NCBI RefSeq assembly: GCF_003024385.1 | Contig: NZ_PVZN01000007.1 | Span: 124,001 to 188,000, forward strand | DNA length: 64,000 bases | Direction: 5' to 3' | Source of the DNA: Pseudomonas sp. BBP2017 | Lineage (GTDB): Bacteria > Pseudomonadota > Gammaproteobacteria > Pseudomonadales > Pseudomonadaceae | Shown: positions 29,092 to 38,174 of the stretch, in pieces | Position numbering within the stretch: the first letter of the stretch is position 1 | Layout: every line of letters starts with the position of its first letter | Made by a program: the position numbers and the translations under genes | Notes under the pieces: model-generated | What the model was told of the DNA's origin: nothing | The model's database searches: none | What the model saw: only the letters and a program-made list of their open reading frames with translations

Positions 29092-31138
29092 AGTAGCGTG
29101 CATCCAGCGGTTTGCCGCCGTTGGGCCAGTCCTTGACCTTGTCTGGGAAGTCCGGTCGTGGTTGCTGGGAAAACCAGGCGGCGACATCCACTGCTTCCTG
29201 GTCACTCAAGCCGCCCTGGCCCAGTGGAAAGTGCTCATGAAAGCCGATTGGCATGTTGCGTTTGACGAATGCGGCAGCCGTGTAGGTGCGTGCCATGCCG
29301 GCGCCGATATTGAACGACTGCTCGCCCCACAGTGGCGGAAACACCAGGCTGCCATCCGCGCGCTCCAGACCTTCGCCATCGGCGCCGTGACACACCGCGC
29401 ACTGTTTGATGTAGACCTGCTGGCCATTGTTCAGGTTGGGCTTGATCGCAGGATCAATCTTGCCAACACCGCGCCCGGCCACTTTGTCGCCGGGCTGGGT
29501 GTTGTTCTTCATCCACTCGAAGTAGGCGACCATGGCCTGCATGTCGGCTGATTGTGGCGGAATCGGTTTGCCGTTCATGGAGCGACGGAAACAGCCGTTG
29601 ATGCGCTCTTCCAGGGTAATGACCTTGCCAGCGCGCGGCGCGTACCCGGGGAAAAACGCCGACACGCCAACAAAGGGCGAACCATCGGCCACGGTGCCGG
29701 CGTTGAGGTGACAACTGGTGCAGTTCAGCGCATTGCCGACATTGTCCGGCAGCAGTTCCTTGGTCTGCAGATGCAGGCGCATGCCGCGGATGACCTGGTC
29801 GGCGTTGGCGGCGGCGAGCAGGTCGGCCAGGCGCGGGGTCTCAAAGGCAGTCGAATCGGTGGTTTGCGGGTTGAGTTGGGCGCGTAGCTTTTTCACCTGC
29901 TCTGAGGTGATAAGCGAGCTGTCGTTGCCCCAGCGGCTGCGTACGAAACTGAGGATATCGGCGATTTCCTGATCCGATAAGCGGGCGAAACCGGGCATGG
30001 TGTAGACCCGCGAATGGGTGCTGGTCTGTGCGGTCTTCCAGCCAGTCAGGGTGATGTGCAGCAGGGACGTCGGGTCGTTGGAAGCAATGCTCGGGTTGCC
30101 GGCCAGTGGCGGGAACATGCCTGGCACACCCGCGCCATCGGGGCGGTGGCAATCGCTGCAGAACTGGGTGTAACCCAGGCCACCACGGCTGCTGAACAGA
30201 TCGGCCGGCGGCGTGGTTGGAATCAGTGCAACGGCAGGCATGGGCAGGTCGTTATCGCCCGGGGGCAGGGATTTGAGGTAGCTGGCAATGGCTGTCAAAT
30301 CGGCATCGCTGAAGTGCTGGGTGCTGTGGTGAATCACCTCAGCCATGTTTCCGGAGACCGTGGCGAAGCGGTTTTGCCCGGTTTTGAGCAGTTGCACAGT
30401 GTCTGGCACCGTCCACAGATTGCGCAGACTCAGGGCGCGCCAGTGCTCGACGGTTTCCCCTGCGAGGAAGTGCTTGCCGCTGCTGTCGGCGTCATCCATG
30501 GCCTTTTCCTGAAAGGCGATGCCGCGCGGGGTATGGCAGGCACCACAATGGCCCAGACTCTGCACCAGGTAGGCGCCGCGATTGATCAGCGGATCGCGGT
30601 CCGGGTCGGCTTCGAACGGTTGATTGTCGACAAATGCCCAGTTCCACAACGCCAGCCCCCAGCGCATGTTGAATGGCCAGCTCATGTCGGCGGCCTTATT
30701 GGACTGGCTGATCGGCTCCACTTCTTGCATCAGGTAAGCGTACAGCGCCTGCATGTCCTCTTCGCTGATCTTGGCGTAGGACGGGTAGGGCATCGCGGGA
30801 TACAGATGGGTGCCGTCGGCACTCACCCCTTCGCGCATGGCCTTGTCGAACTGCTCGAAGCTGTAACGCCCGATACCGGTGTCAGGGTCCGGGGTGATGT
30901 TGCTTGAATAAATTGTGCCCATAGGCGTTTTCAGCTCAAGCCCACCGGCCATGAGCGGGCCTTGCGGGGCGGTGTGACAAGCGATGCAGTCACCGAGCAG
31001 GGCAACGTATCGGCCACGTTCGAGCAGTGCCTTGTCGGCGGGTTCAGCCGCTGCCGTGTCTGGCTCACTGGCGTGAAGGGCGGGTATCAACAGCAGCGTC
31101 GTGGCGCACAGGGCCAGGCGTGAGAGTACGGAAGCCAT
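29090..31138 (-). CDS. five-haem c-type cytochrome: dehydrogenase-type triheme module fused to TsdA-like module
   Basis: A 682-residue exported protein (signal peptide ending near LHASEP). CxxCH haem sites are at 51-55, 198-202, 327-331, 473-477 and 580-584. Residues ~35-420 match the three-haem cytochrome subunit of membrane alcohol/gluconate dehydrogenases. Residues ~440-682 resemble thiosulfate dehydrogenase TsdA, including ERINGCFRRSMNG, whose Cys516 corresponds to the Cys axial ligand of TsdA haem 1. It stands alone with no flavoprotein or PQQ dehydrogenase beside it. The substrate is unknown; thiosulfate oxidation or tetrathionate reduction with electron transfer is the inference. Confidence 0.85.
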   Translation of the reverse strand: MASVLSRLALCATTLLLIPALHASEPDTAAAEPADKALLERGRYVALLGDCIACHTAPQGPLMAGGLELKTPMGTIYSSNITPDPDTGIGRYSFEQFDKAMREGVSADGTHLYPAMPYPSYAKISEEDMQALYAYLMQEVEPISQSNKAADMSWPFNMRWGLALWNWAFVDNQPFEADPDRDPLINRGAYLVQSLGHCGACHTPRGIAFQEKAMDDADSSGKHFLAGETVEHWRALSLRNLWTVPDTVQLLKTGQNRFATVSGNMAEVIHHSTQHFSDADLTAIASYLKSLPPGDNDLPMPAVALIPTTPPADLFSSRGGLGYTQFCSDCHRPDGAGVPGMFPPLAGNPSIASNDPTSLLHITLTGWKTAQTSTHSRVYTMPGFARLSDQEIADILSFVRSRWGNDSSLITSEQVKKLRAQLNPQTTDSTAFETPRLADLLAAANADQVIRGMRLHLQTKELLPDNVGNALNCTSCHLNAGTVADGSPFVGVSAFFPGYAPRAGKVITLEERINGCFRRSMNGKPIPPQSADMQAMVAYFEWMKNNTQPGDKVAGRGVGKIDPAIKPNLNNGQQVYIKQCAVCHGADGEGLERADGSLVFPPLWGEQSFNIGAGMARTYTAAAFVKRNMPIGFHEHFPLGQGGLSDQEAVDVAAWFSQQPRPDFPDKVKDWPNGGKPLDARY

Positions 31139-31324
31139 TGCATATTCCTTTAGTCACCCGGCCTGGGTGGTCCCTGGGGCGCAGGTGTGCAATCGTTTTT
31201 ATGATTCATCAGGCAGCACTGGGAACGAGGCTCGTCCCAGTGTTGTTGTAGAGGATTTGCTGGCGGGTACAGTTGATATGGATCAGCGCAGCCGGCATTG
31301 CACCGGCTGCGAGGCGCGAGGGGA

Positions 31325-33766
31325 TTACTTGCCCGGCACCAGCGTCAGGCGCTTGCTGCCATAGGCGCGGTCGAAGTTTTGCGGTTGCAGCGGCAAACTC
31401 ATGTAACGGCCCTTGAACCAGGCATCCAGACCATTGGCAAAGTGTGGGCTGGCCGGGTTACCTGACTGGCCGCTGCTGCTCTGCAGTTGCAGCGGTTCGA
31501 CCTGGCCGAAATCCACCACCATACGCAGCGACGGCGCCAGCTGGGCGTTGAAATCTTTGCCCCAGGCGTACGGTGCAAGGTTCAGGGTGCTGTGGTCACC
31601 ACCAATGGCCTGTGAGCCACGATTCACGGCGTCTCCCAGACCATGGAAGGTCGGTGTCGGCCAGCGGTACTGGTGCAGCTTGCCCCATTGCCAGGCGCGA
31701 CGGTCATTGCCCAGTTGTGTTTCACCGGCAGTGATCGCTGCGGCCAGGCTGCGGGCGAGGATCGCTGGTTTGTCTTCTTGCTGCGGGGTGCGCTGGTCAT
31801 TCCAGAACGGGCTGTCTTCACGGCCGAGCAAATGGTCGGCCTGAGCCGAGTAGGACAACCGCGCATTACCGACGAAGGCCTGCCAGGTTGCCGAAGACTC
31901 CGGGCCGAGCTCATCGAGGAACGTCTGTTTCGCGCTTTCTTGCAGGAACAGTTCATACAGCGCGGCGTCGGCCGAGGTGGTGCTCAGGCGACCGTCGAAG
32001 GCCATCAGGCGGGTATAGGCTTCACGGGCCTTGCTGCGCTGATCGCCGGGCAGGGCATCGATCGCCTGTTTCAGCGGCTGCGCCATGCCGGGCGCTTCAA
32101 ACATCTGCTTGAGCTTGGCAGCGAACAGGGTGGTCTGGTCGTTTTGCATGGTGATCAGGCTGCGGCTGTCATGCTTGCCGTTAGCGGCCAGTTGCCCCAG
32201 GCGTTCGGCGCGCTCGGGGTAGTACCAGCTGTTGGACAATTGCATGCCGTAACCTTTGGGCACGCTGCGCTGGTTGGCATTGCCAAGCCAGCCCTGGAGC
32301 GGATCCTGATCGTAAGGGTGGAGCATCGGGTCGGCATAGCCATCCCAGTCATAGCGCCCGTCCCAGCCCGGCGAGGGCAGCAGCCCCTGGCCTTCGCGAC
32401 GGTTGGGGAAGCGCCCGCTGACCTGCCAGCCGATGTTGCTGGCGTCGGCGAAGACGAAGTTCAGCGCTGCGGCACCGATCTCGCGGGTGTTATCGAAGGC
32501 ACGCTCGACGCTCTGCGCCCGTGACAGGTTGAAAAATGCATCCAGGCTCTGGTCGCCCTTGAGCTGTGGCAGTTGCAGGGCCAGACCCAGGCTGGCGTTC
32601 TGCGCCTGGCCGAGCAGCGTGCCATGACGGGTGTCGTACAGGGTTTCGCGCCGTGGGCGCTGGCCCTTGATGAAGAAGGTTTCGTTGCGCGCCAGGGCTG
32701 GCAGCCATTTACCATCGGCCTGATACATCAAGCGGCTGCCTTCGCGCTTGAGGCGCTCCAGGTATAGGTCCTGGTTATCGGCCATGACCGCGCTGGTACT
32801 CCAGGCCAGCTTGCCGTTGTGCCCGGAGAGCAGCAGTGGCAAGCCAGCAATGGTTACGCCAGCGGCCTGGTACTTAGGCGCACGGATCTGCACCGGCGTC
32901 ATTGCCCAGGCCCCCAGGGTGTCGCTGGCCAGCAGGCTCTTGCCACTACGGCTGCGTTGCGGGGCAATCGCCCAGTTGCTGGAGCCGGCCGTGCCCAGCA
33001 GGTTGAGGGCAGCCAACTGCTCGCTGGCGGCGCTCAGCGGCGCCAGCCCGGTCAACGCATTGCCCAGGCTCAGGCCTTTGAGCTTGTCGGCTTCGGCCAT
33101 CGGCAAGGGTTCGTCAGGGTAGCTGGGCAACAACCACGGCAGTTTGTCGCTGCCGACTTTCTGCGCCAAGGTCAAGGCGGCGAGCTCTTCCTGCAGGTTG
33201 ACTGACTGGCTGAAGTTGTACAGACAGAAGATCAGTGCCGAGTCTTCAGGCTTCCAGTATTCCGGGCGGTAGCCGCTTTGCGCCAACGGCGCCGGGAGTC
33301 GGTCGCGGTAACGGAACAGGTAGGCGTTGACGCCACGGGCATAGACTTCAAAGAAGCGTTTGAGTCGTGGCGAGGCATCGGCGTAGAGCTGGTTGGCGGT
33401 CTGTTTCAGGTGGGCGCCACGCATCAACCGGTCGACTTCCAGCACATCAGGGCCGGCAATCTCGGCCAGGCGACCCTGGGCCAACAAGCGCATGCCGACC
33501 ATTTGCCCAATGCGGTCACCAGCATGCACATAGCCCAGTGCGAACAGGGCGTCGTGGAAGTTGCTGCTTTCGATCAACGGCATGCCCAGGGCATTGCGTC
33601 GCACTGATACGTTCTGGGCCAGGCCTTTAAGGGGTTGTACGCCACTGGCCGGTGGCACGCTGTCGCGATAGCCGCCCATCTGGCAGCCGCCCAGGGCAAG
33701 CACGCCGAACATCGCTGCGGCTACGCCGAACCGGGGGAGGAAAGGGGGGAAGGCTGGCGCGGCCAT
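31325..33766 (-). CDS. penicillin-acylase-family Ntn hydrolase, lipoprotein
   Basis: An 813-residue precursor. An N-terminal signal ends in a lipobox LALGGC (Cys28), so the protein should be lipid-anchored, unlike soluble acylases. The self-processing junction is TAG|SSNWAI: Gly261-Ser262, with Trp265 at +3 as in other acylases. Ser262 becomes the N-terminal nucleophile of the beta chain. [13 protein letters not shown] is also a typical segment. Relatives include penicillin G acylase and the homoserine-lactone acylases PvdQ/QuiP; substrate cannot be read from sequence. Confidence 0.9.
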   Translation of the reverse strand: MAAPAFPPFLPRFGVAAAMFGVLALGGCQMGGYRDSVPPASGVQPLKGLAQNVSVRRNALGMPLIESSNFHDALFALGYVHAGDRIGQMVGMRLLAQGRLAEIAGPDVLEVDRLMRGAHLKQTANQLYADASPRLKRFFEVYARGVNAYLFRYRDRLPAPLAQSGYRPEYWKPEDSALIFCLYNFSQSVNLQEELAALTLAQKVGSDKLPWLLPSYPDEPLPMAEADKLKGLSLGNALTGLAPLSAASEQLAALNLLGTAGSSNWAIAPQRSRSGKSLLASDTLGAWAMTPVQIRAPKYQAAGVTIAGLPLLLSGHNGKLAWSTSAVMADNQDLYLERLKREGSRLMYQADGKWLPALARNETFFIKGQRPRRETLYDTRHGTLLGQAQNASLGLALQLPQLKGDQSLDAFFNLSRAQSVERAFDNTREIGAAALNFVFADASNIGWQVSGRFPNRREGQGLLPSPGWDGRYDWDGYADPMLHPYDQDPLQGWLGNANQRSVPKGYGMQLSNSWYYPERAERLGQLAANGKHDSRSLITMQNDQTTLFAAKLKQMFEAPGMAQPLKQAIDALPGDQRSKAREAYTRLMAFDGRLSTTSADAALYELFLQESAKQTFLDELGPESSATWQAFVGNARLSYSAQADHLLGREDSPFWNDQRTPQQEDKPAILARSLAAAITAGETQLGNDRRAWQWGKLHQYRWPTPTFHGLGDAVNRGSQAIGGDHSTLNLAPYAWGKDFNAQLAPSLRMVVDFGQVEPLQLQSSSGQSGNPASPHFANGLDAWFKGRYMSLPLQPQNFDRAYGSKRLTLVPGK

Positions 33767-33876
33767 GGTCGGGCTCCTGCAGGGCGTGGCGTCTAAAAGG
33801 CGCTACGTTAGTGAGCCCGACCACGCCATGCAAGCGGGGCACAGCCTTTATTTTTCAGGCTGTTCAAAGGCCACTA

Positions 33877-34077
33877 TCAGGCCCCGTGGCACTTCTTGAA
33901 TTTCTTGTTGCTGCCGCATGGGCACGGGTCGTTACGGCCGACGTCCTTCAGGGCGTTGCGTACCGGTTCCTGGTGGCCGTGGCTGCAGTGCGGACCGTGA
34001 ACATGGCCGTGGTCATGGTCGTGATGATCATGATCGTGGTTGCAGTCAGGGCCATGGACATGGGGTTGTTGGTTCAT
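33877..34077 (-). CDS. small His-rich SEC-C zinc protein
   Basis: 66 residues in two parts. Residues 1-35 are packed with His and Asp ([20 protein letters not shown]), plus two Cys. Residues 48-65 are a SEC-C motif [16 protein letters not shown], which binds zinc as in SecA. It probably binds metal twice over. A second SEC-C protein lies 0.5 kb upstream. Function unknown; a zinc reservoir or chaperone is a guess. Confidence 0.8.
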   Translation of the reverse strand: MNQQPHVHGPDCNHDHDHHDHDHGHVHGPHCSHGHQEPVRNALKDVGRNDPCPCGSNKKFKKCHGA

Positions 34078-34083
34078 TGCGGG

Positions 34084-34554
34084 TTACTCCGGTAAAAGAT
34101 CGCCGGGAATTATCTCACCACTGCGTGATAAGTGCAGGTCGCGGGCGAAGATTAATCCGCTGTTGAGCTCGCCATCGAGGCGGTAACGCAAGGGCTGATC
34201 AGTGTTTCGGAGCATTTTGGCCAAGGGTTTGAGCTGTTGCCAGAGGTTGGTGCGCACAGGGATCTTGAAGGTTCGCCGGGCATGTCCGCCGACACTGCGC
34301 CACAGGCTTTCCTCACCCTCGGCCAGTAACAGGTCGTTCAGGCGCACGGAGTAAGCCAGGTAGCGGATGAACAGGCGTCCGTCATTAGGGTTGTCGACGC
34401 GTATATGAAGGAGGAATTCTTGTTCCAGCAAGCGCACATTGACCGCTTCGACCTTGACCAGGTGAACCTCGGGATCACGGTAGTCACTGTCCAGCCAACT
34501 GGCACACCCAGTCAGTTGCAATATCAGAAAGCTGAACAGCAACAGACGGGTCAT
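34084..34554 (-). CDS. LEA14-like lipoprotein
   Basis: A 156-residue protein with a signal peptide and lipobox LQLTGCAS (Cys about 17). A single LEA_2/WHy beta-sandwich domain follows: VEAVNVRLLEQEFLLHIRVDNPND is the typical strand-NPND turn. I chose the ATG at 34554, giving a compact lipoprotein signal. It overlaps nothing and follows the YchJ-like gene by 5 bp, so is probably cotranscribed. LEA14 homologues are linked to stress tolerance, but the role here is not established. Confidence 0.82.
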   Translation of the reverse strand: MTRLLLFSFLILQLTGCASWLDSDYRDPEVHLVKVEAVNVRLLEQEFLLHIRVDNPNDGRLFIRYLAYSVRLNDLLLAEGEESLWRSVGGHARRTFKIPVRTNLWQQLKPLAKMLRNTDQPLRYRLDGELNSGLIFARDLHLSRSGEIIPGDLLPE

Positions 34555-34559
34555 TGGCG

Positions 34560-35036
34560 TTAGCTCCCCAGGTAACTGGCGCAGCACTTCTTGAATTTCT
34601 GCCCGCTGGCGCAAGGGCAGGCGTCGTTGCGTCCGGCTTTCAGGGCGACTGTCGGATCGATGAAATACCAGCGCCCGTCATTCTGCACAAAGGCCGAACG
34701 CTCGCGATGGCTATGTTCGCCGTCATTATCGTGCCAGCGGGCAGTGAAGGTGACGAAGGCATGTTCAGGCTTGCCGCCGAATACTTCGGCGCTTTCCACT
34801 TCAAGGCCCAGCCAGGTGCTTTGCGCGCTCCAGGCGGCAATCGCGGCGCGGTCAAGGCCGTCCTGCTGCACGGGCAGGGTGGTGTTCACCAGGTAATCGA
34901 TCAGCCCCAGCACGTAGGCACTGTAGCGCGAACGCATCAGCGTCTGCGCATCGGGGGCCGGATGCCCGGCATGATAGTGTCCGCAACAGGCGTCGAGCAG
35001 ATTACCGCTGCCGCAGGGACAAACCGAGACACTCAT
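34560..35036 (-). CDS. YchJ-family SEC-C protein
   Basis: A 158-residue UPF0225/YchJ family protein. SEC-C zinc motifs stand at both ends: [14 protein letters not shown] (about 6-19) and [13 protein letters not shown] near residue 145. An NTF2-like domain ([37 protein letters not shown]) lies between them. Start at 35036, preceded by GGTGAAACA. It is part of a minus-strand run with the methyltransferase-like and LEA14-like genes. Molecular function unknown. Confidence 0.88.
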   Translation of the reverse strand: MSVSVCPCGSGNLLDACCGHYHAGHPAPDAQTLMRSRYSAYVLGLIDYLVNTTLPVQQDGLDRAAIAAWSAQSTWLGLEVESAEVFGGKPEHAFVTFTARWHDNDGEHSHRERSAFVQNDGRWYFIDPTVALKAGRNDACPCASGQKFKKCCASYLGS

Positions 35037-35040
35037 TGTT

Positions 35041-35535
35041 TCACCACCAGTACTTGCCAAAATTTTGCGGGTTGGCCCAGAACTTGGCATTGAGCCAGTC
35101 CGGGACCTGTTTGTATTCACGTAGATCATAAGTGAACAGGCTCAGTACCTGGTCATCACGCTGAAACTTTTCGTTGGCTTGCAGGGCCAGGGCAAAGAAA
35201 TCGGTGTCTTGCCAACCGCAGGCACTCAGGTCGGCCAGCACCGCCACGCGGCTGGCATTGAGATTGCGGATGCCACCGAGCAATTCCAGGCCTTGGCGTT
35301 TGGGCAGATGTTCCAGGCAGTCGACCAGCAAGGCCAGGTCGAAGCGCTGAGCGGCCAGATGCTCTGGCAAAGGACCCGGTTGGGCCTGGGCAATTTCGAC
35401 CTGCGGATGCGCCTGGGCAAAGGCTTGCAGGGCTGGAAAACATGTGCCGACCAGCAGCAGACGTTGCGGTGAATGGCGTTCAAGCAGCGCCGCCAGGGCT
35501 TGCTGTGGGGTTCGTTGGGAAAGTCCGTCAAGCAT
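35041..35535 (-). CDS. methyltransferase-like conserved hypothetical protein
   Basis: 164 residues. [12 protein letters not shown] near residue 25 has the position, though not the glycines, of a SAM-binding motif I, and [17 protein letters not shown] near residue 67 resembles the motif around the third strand of class I methyltransferases. The C-terminus is aromatic and basic ([21 protein letters not shown]). I recall DUF6231 proteins of this type in Pseudomonas. The missing GxGxG makes activity doubtful. It lies 5 bp upstream of the ychJ-like gene. Confidence 0.65.
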   Translation of the reverse strand: MLDGLSQRTPQQALAALLERHSPQRLLLVGTCFPALQAFAQAHPQVEIAQAQPGPLPEHLAAQRFDLALLVDCLEHLPKRQGLELLGGIRNLNASRVAVLADLSACGWQDTDFFALALQANEKFQRDDQVLSLFTYDLREYKQVPDWLNAKFWANPQNFGKYWW

Positions 35536-35639
35536 CGGGAATCCTCGGTCAGATGCGTCAAGACTAACGATCTCGGGCCGTCAAGCATAGTGGCTGACCG
35601 CCGCATCATGGCTTATTGCTGGCGAAGTCGGTTTGCGCG

Positions 35640-35673
35640 GTCTTTACTCCCATAGCATCGGTTTTAAACCGAT
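35640..35673 (+). promoter_or_regulatory. leader elements of the first OmpA lipoprotein gene
   Basis: GTCTTTACTCC at 35640-35650 recurs upstream of the paralogous gene (36422-36432). It is followed by the perfect palindrome ATCGGTTT-T-AAACCGAT (35657-35673), just before the ribosome site AGGAG at 35681. Confidence 0.4.
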
Positions 35674-35695
35674 TCCCCCTAGGAGACGCAACAAA

Positions 35696-36382
35696 ATGAG
35701 CATAGTACGCACAGCATTACCTTTGGTTCTGCTAACCAGCGTCTTAACTGGTTGCGCAGGTTTGCAAAAAACTGACTGGCCGACATGTGCTGCCGTCGGG
35801 GGTGTAGGCGGCGCAGCATTGGGCGCCATAGAAAGTTCGAGCTGGGCTGGCTGGGGTGCATTGCTTGGCGCCGGTATGGCGGCTGGCTACTGCTGGGCCC
35901 ACGGCGATGGCGATGAAGATGGTGACGGCGTGCTGGACAGCCGCGACAAGTGTCCGGGTACTCCGCGTGGCGTACAGGTCGATGCCAATGGCTGCCCGCC
36001 AGCGCCTGTGGTCGAAGAAGCAGTCGTGGTCAAGGAAGAGGTCATCGTCATCCGCGATGTTCGCTTCGAGTTCGACTCTGCCCGGTTGACGCCAGCTGAC
36101 AAGGAACGCCTGGACACCATCGCGACCCGCCTGAAAAACGAGGCGCCGACTGCCAGACTGAGTGTCACTGGCCACACCGATAGCGTCGGTCGCGATGACT
36201 ATAACCAGCAACTCTCGGAGCAACGTGCCCAGTCGGTCACCGACTATCTGGTCAGCAGCGGAGTGCCGCAAGCCAGTTTCGTCTCGGTGCAGGGCGCAGG
36301 TGAGTCGCAGCCGGAAGCCGACAATGCGACCGCTGACGGTCGGGCAATGAACCGCCGTGTGGAGATTCGTATCCAGCGCTGA
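35696..36382 (+). CDS. OmpA-family lipoprotein with TSP3-like Ca site (paralogue 1)
   Basis: 228 residues. Lipobox VLTGCAG (Cys about 20). A glycine-rich hydrophobic segment (about 33-65, GGVGGAALGAIESSSWAGWG) may be a membrane-inserted zipper. Residues ~72-92 are a thrombospondin-type-3-like calcium motif DGDEDGDGVLDSRDKCP. The C-terminal OmpA domain (about 115-228) has VTGHTDSVGRDDYNQQLSEQRA and NRRVEIRI for peptidoglycan binding. It anchors the outer membrane to the wall. A closely related gene follows 90 bp downstream. Confidence 0.92.
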   Translation: MSIVRTALPLVLLTSVLTGCAGLQKTDWPTCAAVGGVGGAALGAIESSSWAGWGALLGAGMAAGYCWAHGDGDEDGDGVLDSRDKCPGTPRGVQVDANGCPPAPVVEEAVVVKEEVIVIRDVRFEFDSARLTPADKERLDTIATRLKNEAPTARLSVTGHTDSVGRDDYNQQLSEQRAQSVTDYLVSSGVPQASFVSVQGAGESQPEADNATADGRAMNRRVEIRIQR

Positions 36383-36388
36383 AGCGCA

Positions 36389-36423
36389 ACTGGCCTGCGG
36401 CTTGAGAAGTGCCGCAGGCCAGT
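36389..36423 (+). terminator. hairpin between the OmpA paralogues
   Basis: ACTGGCCTGCGGC - nine-base loop - GCCGCAGGCCAGT: a perfect 13-bp stem followed by CTTTA, just 7 bp after the stop. Possibly a terminator with weak T run, or an RNA-stabilising end. Confidence 0.65.
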
Positions 36424-36429
36424 CTTTAC

Positions 36430-36464
36430 TCCTGTGTGACCGGTAGACGCCGGTGACACAGGAG
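36430..36464 (+). promoter_or_regulatory. hairpin that would hide the ribosome site of the second OmpA gene
   Basis: TCCTGTGTGACCGG - TAGACG - CCGGTGACACAGGA pairs at 13 of 14 positions. The right arm contains the GGAG ribosome site (36461-36464) used by the ATG at 36473. Confidence 0.55.
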
Positions 36465-36472
36465 CAATTCCC

Positions 36473-37183
36473 ATGAGTGTTTTCTCCAAGGCCGCAGTGC
36501 CGGTGCTGGTGACTGCAAGCCTGCTCAGCGGTTGCGCCACCCACAGCGATGGCAGCGCACCACTCAACCAAAGGACCTGGCCAATCTGTAGCCTGCTGGG
36601 TGGTTTGCTGGGTGGTGGACTGGGGGCTATCGAAAGTTCTGCCTGGGCGGCCGGTGCCGGTGCTGCCGGGGCCATTGCCGGCGGCCTGATCTGTTATGCC
36701 CAGGATGGGGACAAGGACGAAGATGGCGTGTTCGATCGTCGCGATCGCTGTCCAGACACCCCCGCCAACACGCCGGTCAGCGACACCGGTTGTCCACTCC
36801 CGCAGTTTCCAGTGACCGAAAAGGCAGCGGTCGAACCTGAAGTCATAACCCTCAATGACCAGGGCTCGGTGATGTTCGCCTACGACTCCGCCGAACTGAG
36901 CAGCAACGCCCACAGCCAGTTGCAATCGCTGATGAGTAAGCTCAATGCACCCGGTGTAGTCAGCCTCAAGGTGATCGGTCATACCGACAGCCAAGGCTCT
37001 GATGCCTATAACCAGTCGCTTTCCGAACGGCGTGCCAGCAGCGTCGCCGAGTACCTGATCAGCCAGGGTCTGGCACCCTCGAAAGTGACCAGTCAGGGCC
37101 GCGGTGAAAGCGAGCCGATTGCTGACAATGAGACTGACGCCGGGCGCGCGCAGAACCGCAGGGTAGAACTGCACCTCAATTGA
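36473..37183 (+). CDS. OmpA-family lipoprotein with TSP3-like Ca site (paralogue 2)
   Basis: 236 residues with the same plan as the preceding gene. Lipobox LLSGCAT (Cys about 21), a Gly/Ala-rich segment around 42-75, calcium-type motif DGDKDEDGVFDRRDRCPDTP (about 80-99), and an OmpA C-terminal domain with VIGHTDSQGSDAYNQSLSERRASSVAEYL (about 166-194) and QNRRVELHL. It is clearly a tandem duplicate, diverged throughout. The leader differs: its ribosome site sits in a hairpin. Confidence 0.92.
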   Translation: MSVFSKAAVPVLVTASLLSGCATHSDGSAPLNQRTWPICSLLGGLLGGGLGAIESSAWAAGAGAAGAIAGGLICYAQDGDKDEDGVFDRRDRCPDTPANTPVSDTGCPLPQFPVTEKAAVEPEVITLNDQGSVMFAYDSAELSSNAHSQLQSLMSKLNAPGVVSLKVIGHTDSQGSDAYNQSLSERRASSVAEYLISQGLAPSKVTSQGRGESEPIADNETDAGRAQNRRVELHLN

Positions 37184-37277
37184 TCCTGCCGCTGGTGCGT
37201 GGCTGTGCCAGCCGTTACTGTTGCAGGCGATGCCAGGTGATGGGCATCGCCTAAAAAAATACCAGCAGGAGACGCGA

Positions 37278-37553
37278 ATGAAGGGCTTACTGGGGCTGGG
37301 CAAAGTCCTGACGGTAGTGTTCTGGTGGGTGGTGCTGGTGAATCTGCTGATTCCCCAGGAGTTCCCCTTCAATCGATTGATCGGTATGGCCGGCGCTGCG
37401 TTGTTCGGGCTGCACCTGCTGGAAGTACTGTTTTTCAATGGCTGCCTGCGTGGGCGCAGCCATCGCTGGTTTGACCGCTTGCAAATTCTGCTGGTCGGTA
37501 TCTTTCATGTCCTGTCGATTCCGGCGCCCCGTCAGGAGACTAGCCATGCGTAA
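37278..37553 (+). CDS. DUF1145-family small membrane protein
   Basis: 91 residues. Three hydrophobic stretches (VLTVVFWWVVLVNLL, IGMAGAALFGLHLLEVLFF, LQILLVGIFHVLSIP) fit an inner-membrane protein. The pattern around NPFxRL/GMxG...HxxE matches DUF1145/YhhL-like proteins. Start at 37278 behind AGGAGACGCG. Function unknown. Confidence 0.75.
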   Translation: MKGLLGLGKVLTVVFWWVVLVNLLIPQEFPFNRLIGMAGAALFGLHLLEVLFFNGCLRGRSHRWFDRLQILLVGIFHVLSIPAPRQETSHA

Positions 37554-37612
37554 GTTAGTCTTGTTGGCGCGGCAAGTAGAATCGTCGCACCGCCGCTCCC
37601 ACCGGTCCTGCG

Positions 37613-38077
37613 TCACATCAGCAGACGTGTACTCGCCACCAGTACTACTGCAACGCCAAGCAGCAGGTTGATACCTACCAAGCGGCGAATTTTGCCCAGC
37701 ACCACCGCGCCCGTTGGCCAGTCTTGCGCGTGCACCGCTTTTCGCAACTCCGGCAGCAGCAACGACTGGACACGAATGAACAGCGCGATCATCGCAATGG
37801 CACCCCCCATCATCACTTGCACATAGCGTGGCGCTGCGTCGAAGCCGGCAAAACGCAGGTGCAGCATGCCTATGCCGCTGATCGCCAGGACCGCGATCGC
37901 TACCCAGACCCAGACGAAAAAACGCTGAAACACTTCTACCCAGAGGCGCAGGCGGTCAGGTCCTTGAAGGGCTGCAACCGCCGCAGGCCGCAAGATCAGC
38001 CAGGCGAAGAACATCCCGCCGACCCATACCAGGGCGGCCAGGACATGCAGGCTATAAGGAAGGGCAAAGGTGCTCAT
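37613..38077 (-). CDS. CopD-family integral membrane protein
   Basis: 154 residues with four hydrophobic helices. HVLAALVWVGGMFFAWLILRPA near the N-terminus is the signature of the CopD/DUF4149 group, with conserved His and Trp. GIGMLHL and INLLLGVAVVLVAS follow. The ATG at 38077 follows GGAGAT. Some relatives take part in copper handling, others are haem-binding membrane proteins; nothing nearby decides it. It is divergent from dinG. Confidence 0.75.
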   Translation of the reverse strand: MSTFALPYSLHVLAALVWVGGMFFAWLILRPAAVAALQGPDRLRLWVEVFQRFFVWVWVAIAVLAISGIGMLHLRFAGFDAAPRYVQVMMGGAIAMIALFIRVQSLLLPELRKAVHAQDWPTGAVVLGKIRRLVGINLLLGVAVVLVASTRLLM

Positions 38078-38174
38078 CGGGATCTCCATTCGGCGCAAAG
38101 GGCAATAGCGGGGTATGATAGCGACCCAATCGAAACACTGAAAATTTATCCAGCCCTTCGGGCGCCCCGACACC

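Noticed and set aside
35744..37438. 564-residue minus-strand frame across both OmpA genes
   Set aside because: Antisense to two lipoprotein genes with clear motifs; translation has no domain. The tandem duplication makes the shadow long.
37546..37671. Possible small gene beginning MRKLVLLARQVESS after the DUF1145 gene
   Set aside because: Only 41 codons, no domain, overlaps the end of the DUF1145 gene and runs antisense into the CopD-like gene; may be the stump of a lost gene but cannot be supported.
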